Part shown: one piece after another, positions 38,001-53,000 of the stretch
Layout: each line of letters begins with the position of its first letter
How positions within the stretch are numbered: the stretch's first letter is position 1
From: Dicaeum eximium
Lineage: Eukaryota > Chordata > Aves > Passeriformes > Dicaeidae
Direction of reading: 5' to 3'
Assembly (NCBI GenBank): GCA_013396995.1
Contig: VWZP01002424.1
Span: 1-64,000, forward strand
Length of the DNA: 64,000 bases
Translations under genes and position numbers: made by a program
The notes under the pieces: generated by a model
What the model was told of the DNA's origin: nothing
The model's input: the letters and a program-made list of their open reading frames with translations, nothing else
The model's database searches: none

Positions 38001-41000
38001 TTAGGTTCACTTACAAGAGCTGCCTTCATCTTCTCCTGGAATACCTTTTCTTGAGCCTGTAATCTCTCATTTAGCTCCTGATCTTTGGTAGCCAGTTCTT
38101 TTTTATGGATTTTTTCTAGCTCAGCAACTCGTTCCTCTGAAGACTTCTGTGAATCAGTCAGAAAAACCTAATTTCAAAATATTAACTAACAAAACACTTT
38201 CTATTTTTTCTTAATAAGAAAATAGTGCAACAGGCAGAAGAAACCAGAACTATCTCTTTGCTCCCCTTGAATAGGTTATGATCACTTGGAGTGCTTAATA
38301 TTAAGCCCTGACAATTCTTATTTTCAAGCTTTAAGTTACCTACCTTCCTTCTCAAGTCTTTCATAGTTGTATTAAAGGAAACACCACATTTTCTAAAGAC
38401 TCTTCTTCCAAGGCAAACTTAGTGTTTTCAGTTCAAATGTTCAAATACATCGGAAAAGGAACTTTTTTGTAGCTTTCCCAGTATTCTTATTTTCTGAGCC
38501 AGAAAGTCAAGTGGTGATACTCTATAGAGTAGGTAGTAGATACTCTGTAGAGTATACTACAACCTACATACATGCTTTATTTAAGAATAATGTAAAGCAC
38601 ATCAGTGGTCCCCTTAAAGCATCAGCGTATTCTCTTGGAAAAATTACCACCATTATGAATGTCAATACAAGAACTGTAACTTAAGGGTGTTCAAATTTAC
38701 AGCTTTGCAAGGCATGAGAAGTATTCCAGCAATTCCTACCTAAATGCACCAGATGAAGCAAATTATAGAAACTTTTAACCAGCAAACAATATGGCAACAA
38801 GTTCTTAAACATTTACATATACTCAGCCAGGATAATGATTAAAAGCTAAAAGTGATTAAAACCCAAGATCCTGGTGGAGAGGTGTGAGCTTCCTGCCATT
38901 AATCTCTTCTTGTTGTCTCTGTTTAAAGTCTCAAGTATACTTCTAATAAATAATTTTATTAAATACTGTGAAGCAAAGAGTAATACTATTTATTTTTATA
39001 TGCCATTAGTGAACTGATTTAAACTGCTGCAGCAAAAACATCTGAGGAGTTTTCTACTTTGCATTAAGTAAATCTTTAATCACAGAAAATAATTTTTATA
39101 GGTTTCATTAACTAGCAAAAACTTTATAACCAAGTTCTGTCATACTGATATATTTTACAACAATGGCTTAACTGTAGTAAGGTTTTTACCTTCATAATCT
39201 CAACCACCTCTTGTTTCACTCTGGTTAATTCCCGCTGAAGATTTACTCTCTCTTCTTCACTTGCCTTTTCTACTGCTTTAATTTTTTCATCCATTTCTTT
39301 CTGCAGTTTTTTCCGGGCTTCCTCTGTCTTTTGGGCCATACTTACAGCCTTCTCAAGCTCTTCAAAAGCTGCAAAGAAAAGAAAAAGTATATGATAATTG
39401 AGAAATAGCTATATATTTTGATAGAAGAATTTCACAATGAGAAGAATGAACTTAGGAATTCATCAAGAATTCACATGTTTATTTTCTAGAAAGAAAAGAG
39501 AACTGACAAAAAGATGTGAATCTCTTCCAATATATCCTGTAGCTTCTATTTCTTTGCCTAAAATCACTATAAAATGCATAAATCGTATCAGTGAATGAAC
39601 TATAACACTCCTCTTCTGCCTATACCTGCTGAATAAACTTTGAAGAAGTGGAAAATAGCTGCACAAAGAAAGGTAATTCACACTATAACAGAAACAAAGC
39701 AAGAATGACTACTATGCAAGTAAGTTATTAGTGGGTCATGAAGAGTTTCTCCTGAATAGAACACTGATGTATAATACCAGGCACTTTACAGACCTAAGAG
39801 TAATTCCAAACTGTAAAACCTAGAAAATAATTTCTTTAAACTGTGTTTCGTAGAGTCCACAGAAATGGCTTTGCTAATTTCATTATCTCACTATTTACAC
39901 TTAATGTACACTTCTACCAGTGTAGTAGCTGATTGTTAAGAAGACTGTCTGGCACTTCTAACCCCACAAATAAAATGTAAAAATAAAAATTTGTAAGTTA
40001 AGATTTGCTCCCAGAAAACCTGAGTAGCTGTAAGTAGTTTCAAAAGAACACTCAAGCTGCATTGTTGAGATTTATTTACTCTTGCACAGGATGCACAAAT
40101 CCACTGAAACACATTTTAATTTACAAAATAGAAGCAATAATTCCACAGCTTCATCTCATGCTAAGGAGAAGTATTCTAACATGCTTTATTTACTCCACAG
40201 ATGATAATTTAGATATAAAAAGAAAGAAAATTCCAGTGTTGTAAGCTTGTTTATTTATTCAATACCCCTAAAACTCAATACAACTAACGTCAGAATCTAT
40301 ACAGAATTACACAAGACTAGAGTTCAATCATTATTAGGGAAATCTCTTTTCCTGAATGGATCATGAATGTGGAAAACACCTGCAGCATATTATAAAAATT
40401 CAGTCTCAGAACATTCTACTACATGGTTAGTGTTGGAGTCCAGGGCACAGAGAATGTTTCTCTGCCTGTTTTGAGATGCCCTGACCCTCAGCAGAACGGT
40501 GCTTTTAACCTTCGTCCCTGGAGAAAATTACCAAGGCTTTGGGATTAATTAGAATCCACAAGTGTGTGAATTAGATAGTGGTAGACAGTAATGTAGTTTA
40601 TTACAGAGTGAGAAATTTAGAGTTTTGGGATTTTAGTATGGAAGTAAATAGGAGACGATGGAAGATTTTGGGTGTTGTCTCATCTCCTTCTTGTTCTTCA
40701 TCTACTCCATTTTCTGCAGTGTTGGTGGCACAAAGCCATTGGTTAGAGAAAGCCACAGTGTAGGTATTGTGTGAACAGACAAATAATTAGTTATTGGTAG
40801 AAAGGTAGAAACAAAGTACATTTTAAGAGTTAATTGGGTGAAATAGCTTTAAAAGACCTTGAATCTGTGTGTCTTGGGACCATTTTGTGCCTTGCTTCTG
40901 GTGCACAAAGTCTGGTGTACAGACAGTGCACTGAACTTCTGGTAAGAGAAAAATAAACAGCAGCCCAAAGACCAAAAACCCAAGAGTCTCGTCCGTCTTT

Positions 41001-44000
41001 CACTCCTGGCACAGAACCCGCAAGGGGAGCCCCCCTCAGAGGGCCCACGGGGGGCGTTCCACACCACTGTCGGTTCCACCAAAACCCTGACAGTACTTTG
41101 CATAACAGAATTTTGGCAAAACACCTCTGTGAAGTTTTGGCTAGAATTTTGGTAAAACACCTCTGTAAAAGATCAGAATGCCAATATCAAGACCGTAATT
41201 TATCAGAGCACAATCCCCTTAAAAGTATATTATTCTATTATACCCTGGACTCTATTTTGCAAGGAAACAGAAAAAAAATTTTTTGAAATGTTATTTTGTA
41301 TGCTGAGCTTTCTTCCAATAAATTCTGTCCCCAAAAGAAAATTGTAATAGATTCACATATTTCTAGTTTTTTAAATTCATCATTAGTTAGTAGGCATTCA
41401 CAGCAGTTATTCCAATCTTTGTTTTTTTTGAAATTATCTTTAATAACATTCAAGCATGTATTTGAGAAGTGAACAATAATTTCCATTCCACATCTTTTGA
41501 TAACATTAAGAACTGAAGATTTTAACCACAATCTTAACAGATTTTAACCATTTGATGCAGTACTGCAAATATGTTTTCAAGTAACTTAATTTCATAAAAC
41601 TGGATTCGCCCAAATTCTGATCTTTTACAGAATTTTTTTCTATTTTTTGAGAAAGCCTTTTTCTGACTACTCACAGCAAAAATCATGTTTTAAGGCAAAA
41701 TGGGGCTTTTATGGACTCTGGCAATACCAAAGCAGACCACTGTATCCACTTTTCCACTCCTGGTTCTGCTTAAATGCTGAAACTATTTTAAAAAATTAAG
41801 ATCACTAGAGATTATTTCAAGCAGGAAAACAGTCTATAATGTAATACAGCATGCACGAGACTTATACTTCCCTATTTTGCACAGTTCTTCACAGCCCTAT
41901 AATGGCATTTGCCATCTGCAATCTACAGGACTCAAGTTCTCCCCCTTTGCCACACCAGGCACAAGTTGATTATGAATACAGCCTGCAGAACTGTGTTTGG
42001 AGAATGGTAATGACTTCCCTGATGCTCATCTCAGTCCTAACAAAAGAAGACTAAACAGAACTGGCAAAGTCCTTCAGTATTACAGCATCATCTTTTTTCA
42101 AAACCAAACAGAAAAACAACCAAACAAGCAAACAAAAATATAAAACAAAACCAAAAAAACACCACCACCCTATGGACCTTTGCAAAGTATAGCTTGAAAC
42201 TAAAGCCTGAAAGTAAAACATTAAGTTATTCCACTCTCCATACACATTTTCAGATTCTTGTTCTGAGCATCACGTATGTTATTTGCATTTGAGAAACCTG
42301 TTACTTCTGCAAAAAGAAAGAGAATACATCTGCCATAGCCCACAGATCAGCCAAGGAGAAGATCCAGGTTCACAACAGGATTGACTACTGATATGGAATT
42401 GCTGAGCAACATGCAGTACAAAAGCTGCATCATGATAATTACAAGCAGGATGCTAATACAAGAACAAGACAAAAACTGATGGTTAAAAAGCCAAGAAGGT
42501 ATGAAAGCACAGAGAAGCAATGCTTCACAGAAACACAGTTAGGTCTCTAAAAGTTAAATTATACGCATCTCAGGCACATTTAGCCCTTCAGCAAAACAGA
42601 GTACTTTCATTTAAAGTAGTTAATTCTAGTGTAGCTGGACACAACCAAGTTTCAAACCAGCAGAGGGCTAAACTATCATCAGCAGACAGAATGTGGTCTT
42701 TATTATCACTGTCACTTTTAATCTGTAAGAGATTTTAATTCCACCATGTATCAAAACATGAAATAAAGTCCATGTTTTTATTTAAATATACCTACTCTGA
42801 ATGCAGAGAGTAAAGGCACTGCCTCTGCATTCTTCTCCAGCCTGCAGAACTTTGTTCACGGAAGAGCTTTCAACCAAGTATTGGTTGAATGAAGTCTCAC
42901 AAAGGCACTTAGCAAATCAGAAATAGAAACAAGCACACCAACAGAGTCTCAGGTTAGTCTTGCAAAACCCCATTCATGTGACAAAGCCAGACAAACTGAA
43001 AACCTTCCTGCGAACCACATAAATCACAAAAAATGAGTCAGAGCAGAGTTTAAGGAGTGCAAGGTTTGCAAACCTGTTTTTTATAAAACACGTGCTGGAC
43101 AGTTGACTACTTTACCTACGCCACTACAAAGTACCAATCTCGGTTCCCTTCATCTTGCCCCTCCCACCCAGAGTAACACTTTGTGCTGCAAAGCCTCCCC
43201 ATTTCCTCTGCCGGCACTGCCAACCTTTTCTCTTTGCCTGGAGTGCCTCCTAGTGCTAAACATTGTGAAGGAAGCAAACCAGCTTTGCAAACAGGCTGGC
43301 AAAGGAGGGATTACACATTCACTTTCTGAGGACTGAAAGCAGGCATCGTGTCCAAATTTTGAAAACAAAGGTTGAAATAATTCCTATAGCTGATTTGTGC
43401 ACCTAGGCAGGATTTTAAATGCACAGTCCAAGCCTTTTTTTTCAATGAAGAAAGGTGCATATGTTAATCAAGCTTGCAAAAGAAATGCTGCCTACAAATG
43501 GGATTTGCTTTCTAAAGACTTTGCTTGCTCATAGACTATAAGTAAATCAGTAATCTGCATCTTGAGAAGTCATAAAGTACTTATGCTAGGTAATCTCTAG
43601 ATAAACAAACTTGGAAATTTACAAATATTAAAATTATCTTTGTTGAAGTAAAAAAAAAAAAAAGTGTTGCAGTTGCCTCAAGTAGAAGTGCCTGAGAAGC
43701 ACAGAATTTACTTTTTAGAACCCAGTTCAAGCACCCAATGTGTGATGTAAAAAATCCAGAGCCCTTACCCCAGTCCTGTTCGTACAAGGCTTGGGAAAGG
43801 CACCATGATTCACTTATTGGCATGTGTGGATGCACAAAAACAAGATGCTCTGTGAGATTTCAACATAATGTACCTCTAACTACAAAAAAAAAAAGAACTT
43901 CAACTGGGGAGATCAAGTTACAGTTTACACGATACAACAAAAAATAGGCATACATATCTTTTCACTATTTCATTACACAAAAATGCATTCACATTAAATC

Positions 44001-47000
44001 AAACACTGGAGCAATTCACTAAAGTCCTGATCTACAAAGAAAAATGCCAGAGATGTAAGAGTCGGCAAGATGACATGGAAAACTATACCACTTTTTAGTC
44101 TCCAAGCATCACTACAATAGTAAATTTTAAGTGTATGATGCTTATCCTTATTTTGCTATAACAAAAATGAAATTAAAATTTCTACCTCATTCCATGAATT
44201 CAGTTCTTCACTAAACCGTGATATAGAAAAAGATGTCTGGAATCTAACAGTCTAGATGCAGCTCTGTGCCATGCGGTCCATGATGACCTCATGTAGAGCA
44301 GGGAGGTTGGACCAGATGATACACTGTGGCCCATTCCAACCTTACCCATTCTGTGGTTCTGTGAAAGTCACCTCACATTAACTATCCAAAAACCAGAACT
44401 TTAAATGTTGACCTCAAATACATGAAAATGCCTAATTCATAGAACTGTTACAACTCACAGGTTGAGGCCTAAAAAGCAATTTCAGGCTCTCCCGGTATAC
44501 AATGTGGTTTTCTCAAAGAATTTAGTTCAACTGTATTGAACCACACTAACACTGTAGATTACAATATTTTTGGAATGTATTAAGCCAAGGATGTAATAGA
44601 AAAAAAACTTAATGAAGGCCACCTTACAACTCTGTCTTATAAGCAGTGTTAACTAATTTTCCAAGGATTCCAAGACAGATATATGCATGCTTAAAAGACT
44701 ATAATAAATAAATGCACTCAAAGGTGAAGTTGATACTTATACACTGTAAAATCAACCAAAATACTTAAAATTTTTGTTTAAAAAAGAGCACATTTAACAC
44801 ACATCTCCCCCCAGAAAAGTGTAGTGTACTTAATACAACATTCATTCAAATTAAATTACTTCTCATTACAACAGAAAGTTTTCCAGTTGTCTACAGAATC
44901 ATCTCTAACCTGATTTCAGCTTCTGGCCAGACAAATTTTACAGTACAGAAAAAATTGCAAGTTCTAATCTAAATCTATGTAAAATAAATAAACCACTCCG
45001 AACTGTATTGTTTGAACTTCTCATTGCATTTTAGAGAAGGAAAATACATATAATATTTTATTCAAAGTAACATCTGAGCTTCTGTCAAAAGAGTGAGCTC
45101 CCTTATGTGCCCATGAGAACAAATCAAATTATTCTAAAAGAACTCTGATATAGTACAAAACAATTTCACTGTTTAAAAAACAATGGTTTAACTTCATTTC
45201 ACTCAAAAGTAGAACTCCAAGCACACATAATGTTACCTAATTTCCATAAAAAGCAAACTACATCCTATAACAGTTACATAAATGTTCCTCTGTTACAAGC
45301 CTGAGGCAAAAGAAATCATCATTGCTGTTTCACTTAAATCAGAAATGCTTCCATTAAAATAATTGAAAGAAAATGCTTACTATGGTTATAACATTTTTAC
45401 TTCTTCACAAGCTCTTCTACACTCACTGCTATGTTTTCTATACATTCTATACATTTCTATATAATTCCTGGTGGCATTATAATGACAATTTATAGGTAGT
45501 TGCAAGTTGCTCTTCTTAAGTTAGACCAGAAAAATACTCCATCCATCTTTTCTCCTACAAATAAGGAAGTACGGTTGCCTTTCAGACGTTTCTTTCCTAA
45601 ATCCAGTTTTATTGGTAATAGACAAGAACTAAACTAAACTAAACTCTGCTGTCCAGAAGTGAAGTTAGTAATGATGGCACAGGTGATGTGTAGAACAACA
45701 GAAAAAAGAGCATATCTTAACATCCATTCCAAACAGCAACTGTAGAAAAAGACCACACTGAAGCTTTCTGATGTACAAGTGTGGAAGCCAATAATCTATG
45801 TATATTCTTACCAGCTCTTTCAGATTTTTCTTTCTGCTCTTTTAATTCCTCGCCCTTTGTAGTTATTTCTTTGATTCGAGCACGCAGTTGGGCTACCTCC
45901 TCCTCCTTCATTTCCAATGTTTCGTGCATTTGCCGCTTTGTCTCTGCAATTACCATGCCCTATGGAAAAGGTCCTTGTGATAAAAAGCTAGCAAATAAAT
46001 AAGACATATACCTGAAACAATTTCAAGCCAGGGCACAATCCTTGCCAGGAATAAACTGTAGTCTCTTATTATGAGACCAAAGATCATAGGATTTTTCTAT
46101 GTCAGAGAACAGAAAATTCCAACAAATAGAGGATAAGAATAGGGATTATTTTTAAGAGTATCCAAATTTATCTGTGGTGAAAAGAACTCCAGGAAACACG
46201 GACCATCCAAAAACTTCCCCCTTCTAGTACAGACAATTTCCTTTGAAACATGTATTCTGTAAACAAACCCAAACTAAAAGCATTGTAGCGTCTGTACTTC
46301 TTCGAGAACATGCCACACAATGTTAGCCATGTCATTTAAGACGTCACTAGAAGTTACTCCAGGTACCAAGACTGTGATTAAAAAAACTTTTAAGGAGCTA
46401 AAAACTGAGAAACCCCTTACTGTCTACTGAAAGTACAGTAAAGTAGTTTTTACTCTACTGGTTACTTTTAAATTAAATTGTATCTCATCTTCATTTGTGT
46501 TTGGGGTTTTTTTGTTTGTTTTAGAATTCTCATCAAGGAGTGTGTTCATTATACCTGCTTCATCCTATCATGTTGCAGTATTAAGTATAACCTAACAGAC
46601 ATATATCTTACAGTATATATACAATAGAATTCTTAAGTAGCTTAAATTACTTGTTTATTAAAACATAGACGAAATCATCAGACCACTAAAACCAGCTTCT
46701 AATACCAAGCGCTGGATATTTTATGTTTTAAACAATCTTCCTCAAAACCTACAGCTTTGTTTACCTTGTCTTGTTCTAGCTGTTCAATCAAATTCTTTGC
46801 ATCACGTAGCTGCGTAATCAGTTTAGTCTTCTCAGCCATGTGAAAGTCCTAAAAAAGATCCCAACCACAAGTTGGTTGACAAACAGCTTAGCTTTGGCTC
46901 TGACCCTGCACTATGCCTTGGAGGAAGAACACAGAATAAAACTGAGGGAAACTGAAGTGGGCTATTTTAAATTACATCTCCCAGAAGTAGGCTGCCTTAT

Positions 47001-50000
47001 GGCTTCTGTAATAATTCAGAGATCTGAAGGCTTTGTTAGAGCCTCCACACATGGAGGTCTGCGTTGCTAAAGTAAAACAAGAAATATAGCTAAGATTTCT
47101 GCTCTATTACCTGCATCTTTGTTTACGAGAGGATCTCAGCAATGCAACATAAATGATTGTTACTAGCCTTGTTCTAGAAAATGTCATTAAAATACTCAAG
47201 TCTTTCAGAGCTTTTTCAAACCAGGCTAGTGCTCAGAGATGAGTATCTGAATCATGGGAATCTGATCTCTGTAACTAAAGTTAAGTACAGCTATACTTAG
47301 CACATTTTCAGGTTTCATTACTGTTAGCCACCTTACTTATGCTGCACACTCAGCATTAATGACCTTAAAAGGAAAATTTAGCAAAGTATTAATTTATTAG
47401 CTTTGGGATTACACTTATGTTCACTATATTGTGATCTCCACTGCCCTGCCTTCCTTTTTTTTCTGTTAATTTACATAATTAATGCCTCGTTCACTATTTC
47501 TTAAAGGTTTAGCTCTGCTCCACTTTTCTCACTTTACCTTCTGTCTTCTGTGCTAAGACAGTCTTCTTCTCACCCCAATTTTCCACAACTACTTATTTCT
47601 AATACCATTCTGATGGTTATTTATACAGTAAGTTTTCATACCCTACTTCACCACTCTAGAAAAATTGCTGAGTGTATTAATTCCAAATCCCAAAAAAAGT
47701 ACAGGGAGTTTGTTTCATGTTCTGCCCTATCAACAGATTTTTGAAATACTGGAGTTCTTACTGTATTTTCATGGTTACGCATAAAGCTAAGAGCATTTTC
47801 CATACCTTCATTTTCTCCAGTTCCTGAAGCCTCTCTTCCAGCTGTTCTTGAAGTGCCTCTTTCTCATTGGTTAATTGGGTACAGCGCTCCTTATGTGACC
47901 GAATAGTCTCTTTACAACGTTGGAGCAAGTTCTCTTGGCGCTTCACCCTCTGATTAAGAGTTTCCAGTGTTTTCACAGAATCTTCATTACTCTCTGTAAG
48001 ACAACAAACCAATATTACTGCACACCACTTCCAAAATGAAGATGTGCATTCATTGTTCACACTGCAGTGGTCTCTAAAGAAAGTTGTGTGAAGTCTGTAA
48101 AACTTCCTAGTTCCTGCTGTAAATGCCAGAAACATTCTACACATACACAGAATAGTAAAGACAATCTTTAACACCAAGTTAGCTTACAAAACCCCAGTTA
48201 CTTTATCAGTTTCAAAACAAAGCTATTAATCAACAAGATTGCTTATGTAATTAAAAAGTCATCATGATTTATAAACCTGCCTGCTGCTATTAACAGAATA
48301 TGCACAAGTAGGAAAAAATGTGAAGCAAAGCAAATCACACCTCTCAAGTGCCATGCACACAAATTCTTGCTTTCCCAAGGCTGGGAAATTTTAGTTCTAA
48401 AATACCCACATTGGCAATACTACATTCAGCAGGATAAAGGTTATACTTAGTGTCTTTCTGAGTTGTACTCATAGAATCATAGGATGGTTTGGGTTGGAAG
48501 GGATCTTAAAGATCATCTAGTTCCAACCTCTGCCATAGGCTGGGACACCTCACAATAGAACAAACTCCTCAGAGCTACATCCAGCCTGGCCTTTAACACT
48601 TCAAAGGATGGGGCAGTCACAACTTCTCTGGGCAACCTGTTCCACTGCCTCACCACCCTCACAGTGAAGAATTTTTTCTAATGTCTGTATTTTAAACCTA
48701 CTCCCTTTCAGTTTGAATCATTGTATAACTAGCACATTCAGTAGTATTTTACTGTGTGCTTCTGCTCTGATGTTCTGGAGGCTGCAAGAGTATTTGGCAT
48801 TGTACTGGATTTGTATGGCCAAACTTCAGTAGTGGAAGGGGAGCTACAGGGGTGGTTTCTGCAAGGAGCTGCCAGAAGCTTTCTTCATGTCCAGCAGAGC
48901 CAATCCCTGGCAAAACTCCAAAGACAGATGTGCCGCTGGTCAAGGCTGGGCCAATTAGAAATAGTGGTAACGCCTCTATGATGAGAAAATTTAAGAAGAA
49001 AGAAAAAAAAAGTTATTGCGCAGTTGTAATTGCAGCCAAAGAAAAGCAGAGTGAGAACATGTGAGGGGAACAACTCTGCAGACATGAAGATCTGTGGAGA
49101 AGGAGGAGGAGGTGCTCCAGGCACGAAAACTGGGATTCCACTGCATACTGAGGTGAAGACCACAGTGAAGCAGCTGTGCCCCTGCAGCCCATGGAGGACC
49201 AAGGGGATGCAGGGATCCAACTGCAGCCCCTGGAGGAACCCTTGCCAGAGCAGGTGGATGCCTGAGAGGAGGCTGTGACCCTGTGGGAGGCCCATGGGAG
49301 AGAGGAGCCCACTCTGGAGTAGCCTGTCCTTCAAGAACTGCACCCTGTGGAAGAGTGACCCACGCTGCAGCAGTTTGGCAAGGACTGTTGGATGGGCTCA
49401 CATTGCAGCAGTTTGCAGGGAGCTGCTGCTCATGAGATGGACTCGTGCTGGAGAAGTTCTTGGAGAGCTGTCTCCTGTGGGAGGGACCTCACTGTGGAGC
49501 ACAGGAAGGACTCCTCTCGCTGAGCAGCACATGAAACCACAGCTGATGAACTGACCATAAACCCCCATTCCCTGTCTCCCTGCCCTGCTGGGGAAGGAGG
49601 TAGAGCAGGGAAGGAGGGAGGGTAAGGGAAAGGTGTTTTTAAGGTTTTATTTTACTTCTCATTATCCTGCTCTGATTTTATTAGTAATAAATTAACTTCA
49701 AATCTCTAATTACAGTCTGTTTTGGCCATGACGGTATTTAGTGCAAGATCTCTCCCAGGCCTTATCGCAACTCATGAACCCTTCTTTAAATTTTTTCTCC
49801 TCTGTCCACCTGTGGAGGAGAGTGAGAGCTGCTTTGGTGGATGTCTGGCACACTACGGTCCAGAGGCGGACTCATGCACAGAAAACATCTTGAATCACAA
49901 TTTTTCATTATTGACTAAGCAGTACAAAAACCATGGCACTAGATAAGAACATTTCTCACCGAACACTTCATATCATCCCTACATATAAAAACCATAGCAG

Positions 50001-53000
50001 ATGCTGTACAAATATAATTTCAAGATGTATGTTTACCTCTGTCTTAACCCTATCTTGTATGAAGGATACCAATGAAAGACACTTTTATTGTATTTCAAGC
50101 ATTATAATGTCCCTTGTTCAGTAATCAAATAGATACAACACAGAGAATCCCATAAATTTAAACAACCTCCAGATGTAAGGAACACTCAGATTATTCAATA
50201 GCAGGAATATCAAAATTGATCTTTGTTTTTACTTTTTTTCTGATAAAACAAGAGAAAAAGAACCTCCAAACTCACAAACAAAAAGACAGAGACTGGCAAC
50301 TAATCTGCTCTTTAAACTCCAGGAATAGGTACTCACTTATGGGGCACAGAATCTCTTAATTGTATTAAGCTGGAATAGTAAGAACACCTACCAACAAAGA
50401 AATCATTACAATGTTATTATCAATATTGACAAAGGAAAGACATACCAGATCTGAATTCTTATGGAAATTTATTTTCTTAAAAGAGTTATCCTGTCTTCTA
50501 GCTGCCAGATGGTTTTCAAAACAATTGTCTTCTTCTAGAAAATACATCCGTACTATGACATGATCAGCCCTAAATATTGTTACTCCATCATAAGTAACAA
50601 CAGGTTTATTCCCCAAAATGTAGGGTCTCTTGAAAAAGCCACAATACCTACCATTGCTTCCTGGTTCCACAGTATTTTCTGCACTGACTTCTTTCATTGG
50701 ACTTTGAACTTGTGGTTCTGATGGGACATTTTGATCAGGCAATTCAGTGCCTATCTGACCATTCTTTAATCTCTGTTTCAGCAACGACACCTAAACAAAA
50801 TGGTTTTTTTTGTTAAAAAAATCCAAGAATTCTAAGCAGATAATTTTTTAATCTTCAAAACTAGAAAAGAGTTAAATTAATTTTGATATTAGCAAGTAGA
50901 AAAAGGAAAAATCTGTCTGAAATTTTTTTACCATGTTTTAGAAATGAGAATTATGCTTCCAATTAACAAAAATAAAATTACTATGGGTAGAGAAACAAAG
51001 ACCAATTAAGCAAAATACATTAATTTTGCAAAAGCAATTTTAGGTCAGACATCTGCTGTGTTCATGTCTTGATTACAAAAACATCACAAAGGTATTTAAG
51101 AGCAAATCAGTCAATCATATTTAACATGAGTGAGATTTTTACAAAGGTATCCTCTACCACAAAGACATACTTAATTTCTAGAAAACCCTAAATTCACAAG
51201 ATGCTTTTCAACTTCAGAGCAATTATAATAAAACCTGGATATGCTTTACAGGAAGTATATAGTTAAAAAGGAAAAGTAAGAAGAGCAGTTTTAAACAACA
51301 TCTGCTGTGTAAATTATCTTACCTGAGTTTGCAGGACACTAATAAGTTGATCCTTTTCTTCTAAGGAAGCATCAAATTCCTCTTGGAGATGTTTCTTAGC
51401 TTGTTGATCCATCTGGAGCTCCTGATAACACAAACACATCTCAAATGTATACGGAAATATGAACTCAGAAGACTTATGAAAGTATTACGAAATAACTTCT
51501 AAAATATCTCTTTCATAGTTGTGATCCCAAACTACAATCATAAAGTGTATGGTTTTATTACTATACAACATTCCACACAATATAGTAAGAACATCCAATA
51601 ATAATGCCAGAATTAAAACATCAGGAGTCTAAATTTGATGCAAAATTATCAAGGATTCTTTTTCCTAAAAGTAAGTTTGTATAGGGATCATTTCAAGCCA
51701 GCTCCTGAAAAACTCTCTTCCATGCACACATTTCTCCTAGAAGCTGAAGACTGAGCTTTGGAAGATTCTTCATTAAGCCATCAGATTAAGTCAACATAAA
51801 GAGCAGAAATGTGAAATTCATTATGCTCATTCACTATGCCACCATTCTAAAATGACAAATGCCATGTATTAGAGAAGAAAATTGGTCTTTTTATTCCACA
51901 AATGTGTCTCAGATGAGAAAGGCAGAGAATGCCAAATAATTTAAATATGTGGCTTTACCTGATACTTACACACATTTGTTTGTCTGAACACTCTTAGAAG
52001 CTTGTAGATATTGCCTAAATTATTTAGTAGGATCTACAGAGTCTTATAACATATTTCCTGAAGGAGGTTTCTTCTAATTACTTCCTATGCTTTTAAAGTT
52101 TAAACATTTAAATTTCTTTAAATAATTATCATTCTAATAGAAAATAAATGCACTTGAATTAATTAATATCTAACTGCTTATTGATAGAACCAGAACCACA
52201 CATACATCACACATGCACTGCAAATATTTTCAGAAACTTTTACATCTTTTTTATTTATATATTTATTTCATCCATATATATTCTCCCAATTATTTACCCC
52301 AGGAAAAGAATGCTTCCATGACTGCAAAGATCACTTTTATAAAAGCAATCATCACCCATAAACATGAGTTCTGTTAGCCAGGCAAAGACAGAGGACGATA
52401 AAAAGAGAAAGAAATGATGAAAAAGCAAATGAGACAAAACAGAGCACTGGATGCTTCCTGCACTGCTCTCCTACAACTCTAAATCTTGGTTTTATGCTGT
52501 CTTGCTGTCTATCCCTTACCTCTAACAGGGAATGCCCTGCCACAGATGAGACTGATACCAGCTTTGAAAACCACAGCTGTGAGCTGAGCCTGCCCAGCCA
52601 TGCACAGACAGGACAGTGAGTGGAAGCATCCCTGCAAAAACCATTCCTCTCTTCCCAACTATATCCACTTCTTAACACGGCACTGCCTCACGCTCCCAGC
52701 ACCCACTGATCACACTTCTGCCCTGTGCTTCTGAGCTTTAGAAGCCATTCCTTTGAAAAAAAGGAATGCAGGCCAATGTAAGAGCAAGTGCCAGAGATTT
52801 ATTGAAACCAAGACAGAAATTGTCCTCTTTGGATCTCAGAGTCCCTTCTGATCCTTTTCTGAGAAGGACAACACGGAGAAGGACAACTGAGGATCCTACA
52901 CTGAGAAGGACAAGCCTGCTTTAAGACTGCTTTAGAGGAATTACACCTAACAGGAGAAAATTAAGGTAAGCAAAACCACTGATTTCTAGGGACTGTGTCA

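Larger units (their letters stand above)
39369..45811 (-). other. GOLGA4: GOLGA4 6.4-kb intron
   Basis: The longest internal intron. It contains a 662-bp LTR, a 36-bp-period tandem duplication just beyond it, and a CR1 3' end near 44.3 kb. The remaining stretches (39369-40430, 41172-44268, 44367-45811) are AT-rich with no exon or repeat I can support. Confidence 0.8.
47994..50651 (-). other. GOLGA4: GOLGA4 2.7-kb intron
   Basis: It contains a CR1 3' fragment followed closely by a 1.08-kb LTR, annotated separately. The flanks 47994-48465 and 49878-50651 show nothing else. Confidence 0.8.

Noticed and set aside
21515..49877. A complete provirus bounded by the two related LTRs
   Set aside because: The intervening 26 kb is GOLGA4 exons and introns with no retroviral genes, and each LTR has its own flanks.
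50365..50651. Continuation of the exon 50652-50790 reading frame to the left
   Set aside because: Conservation stops at the GTAGGT donor and the next exon completes the split codon; the rest is intron.
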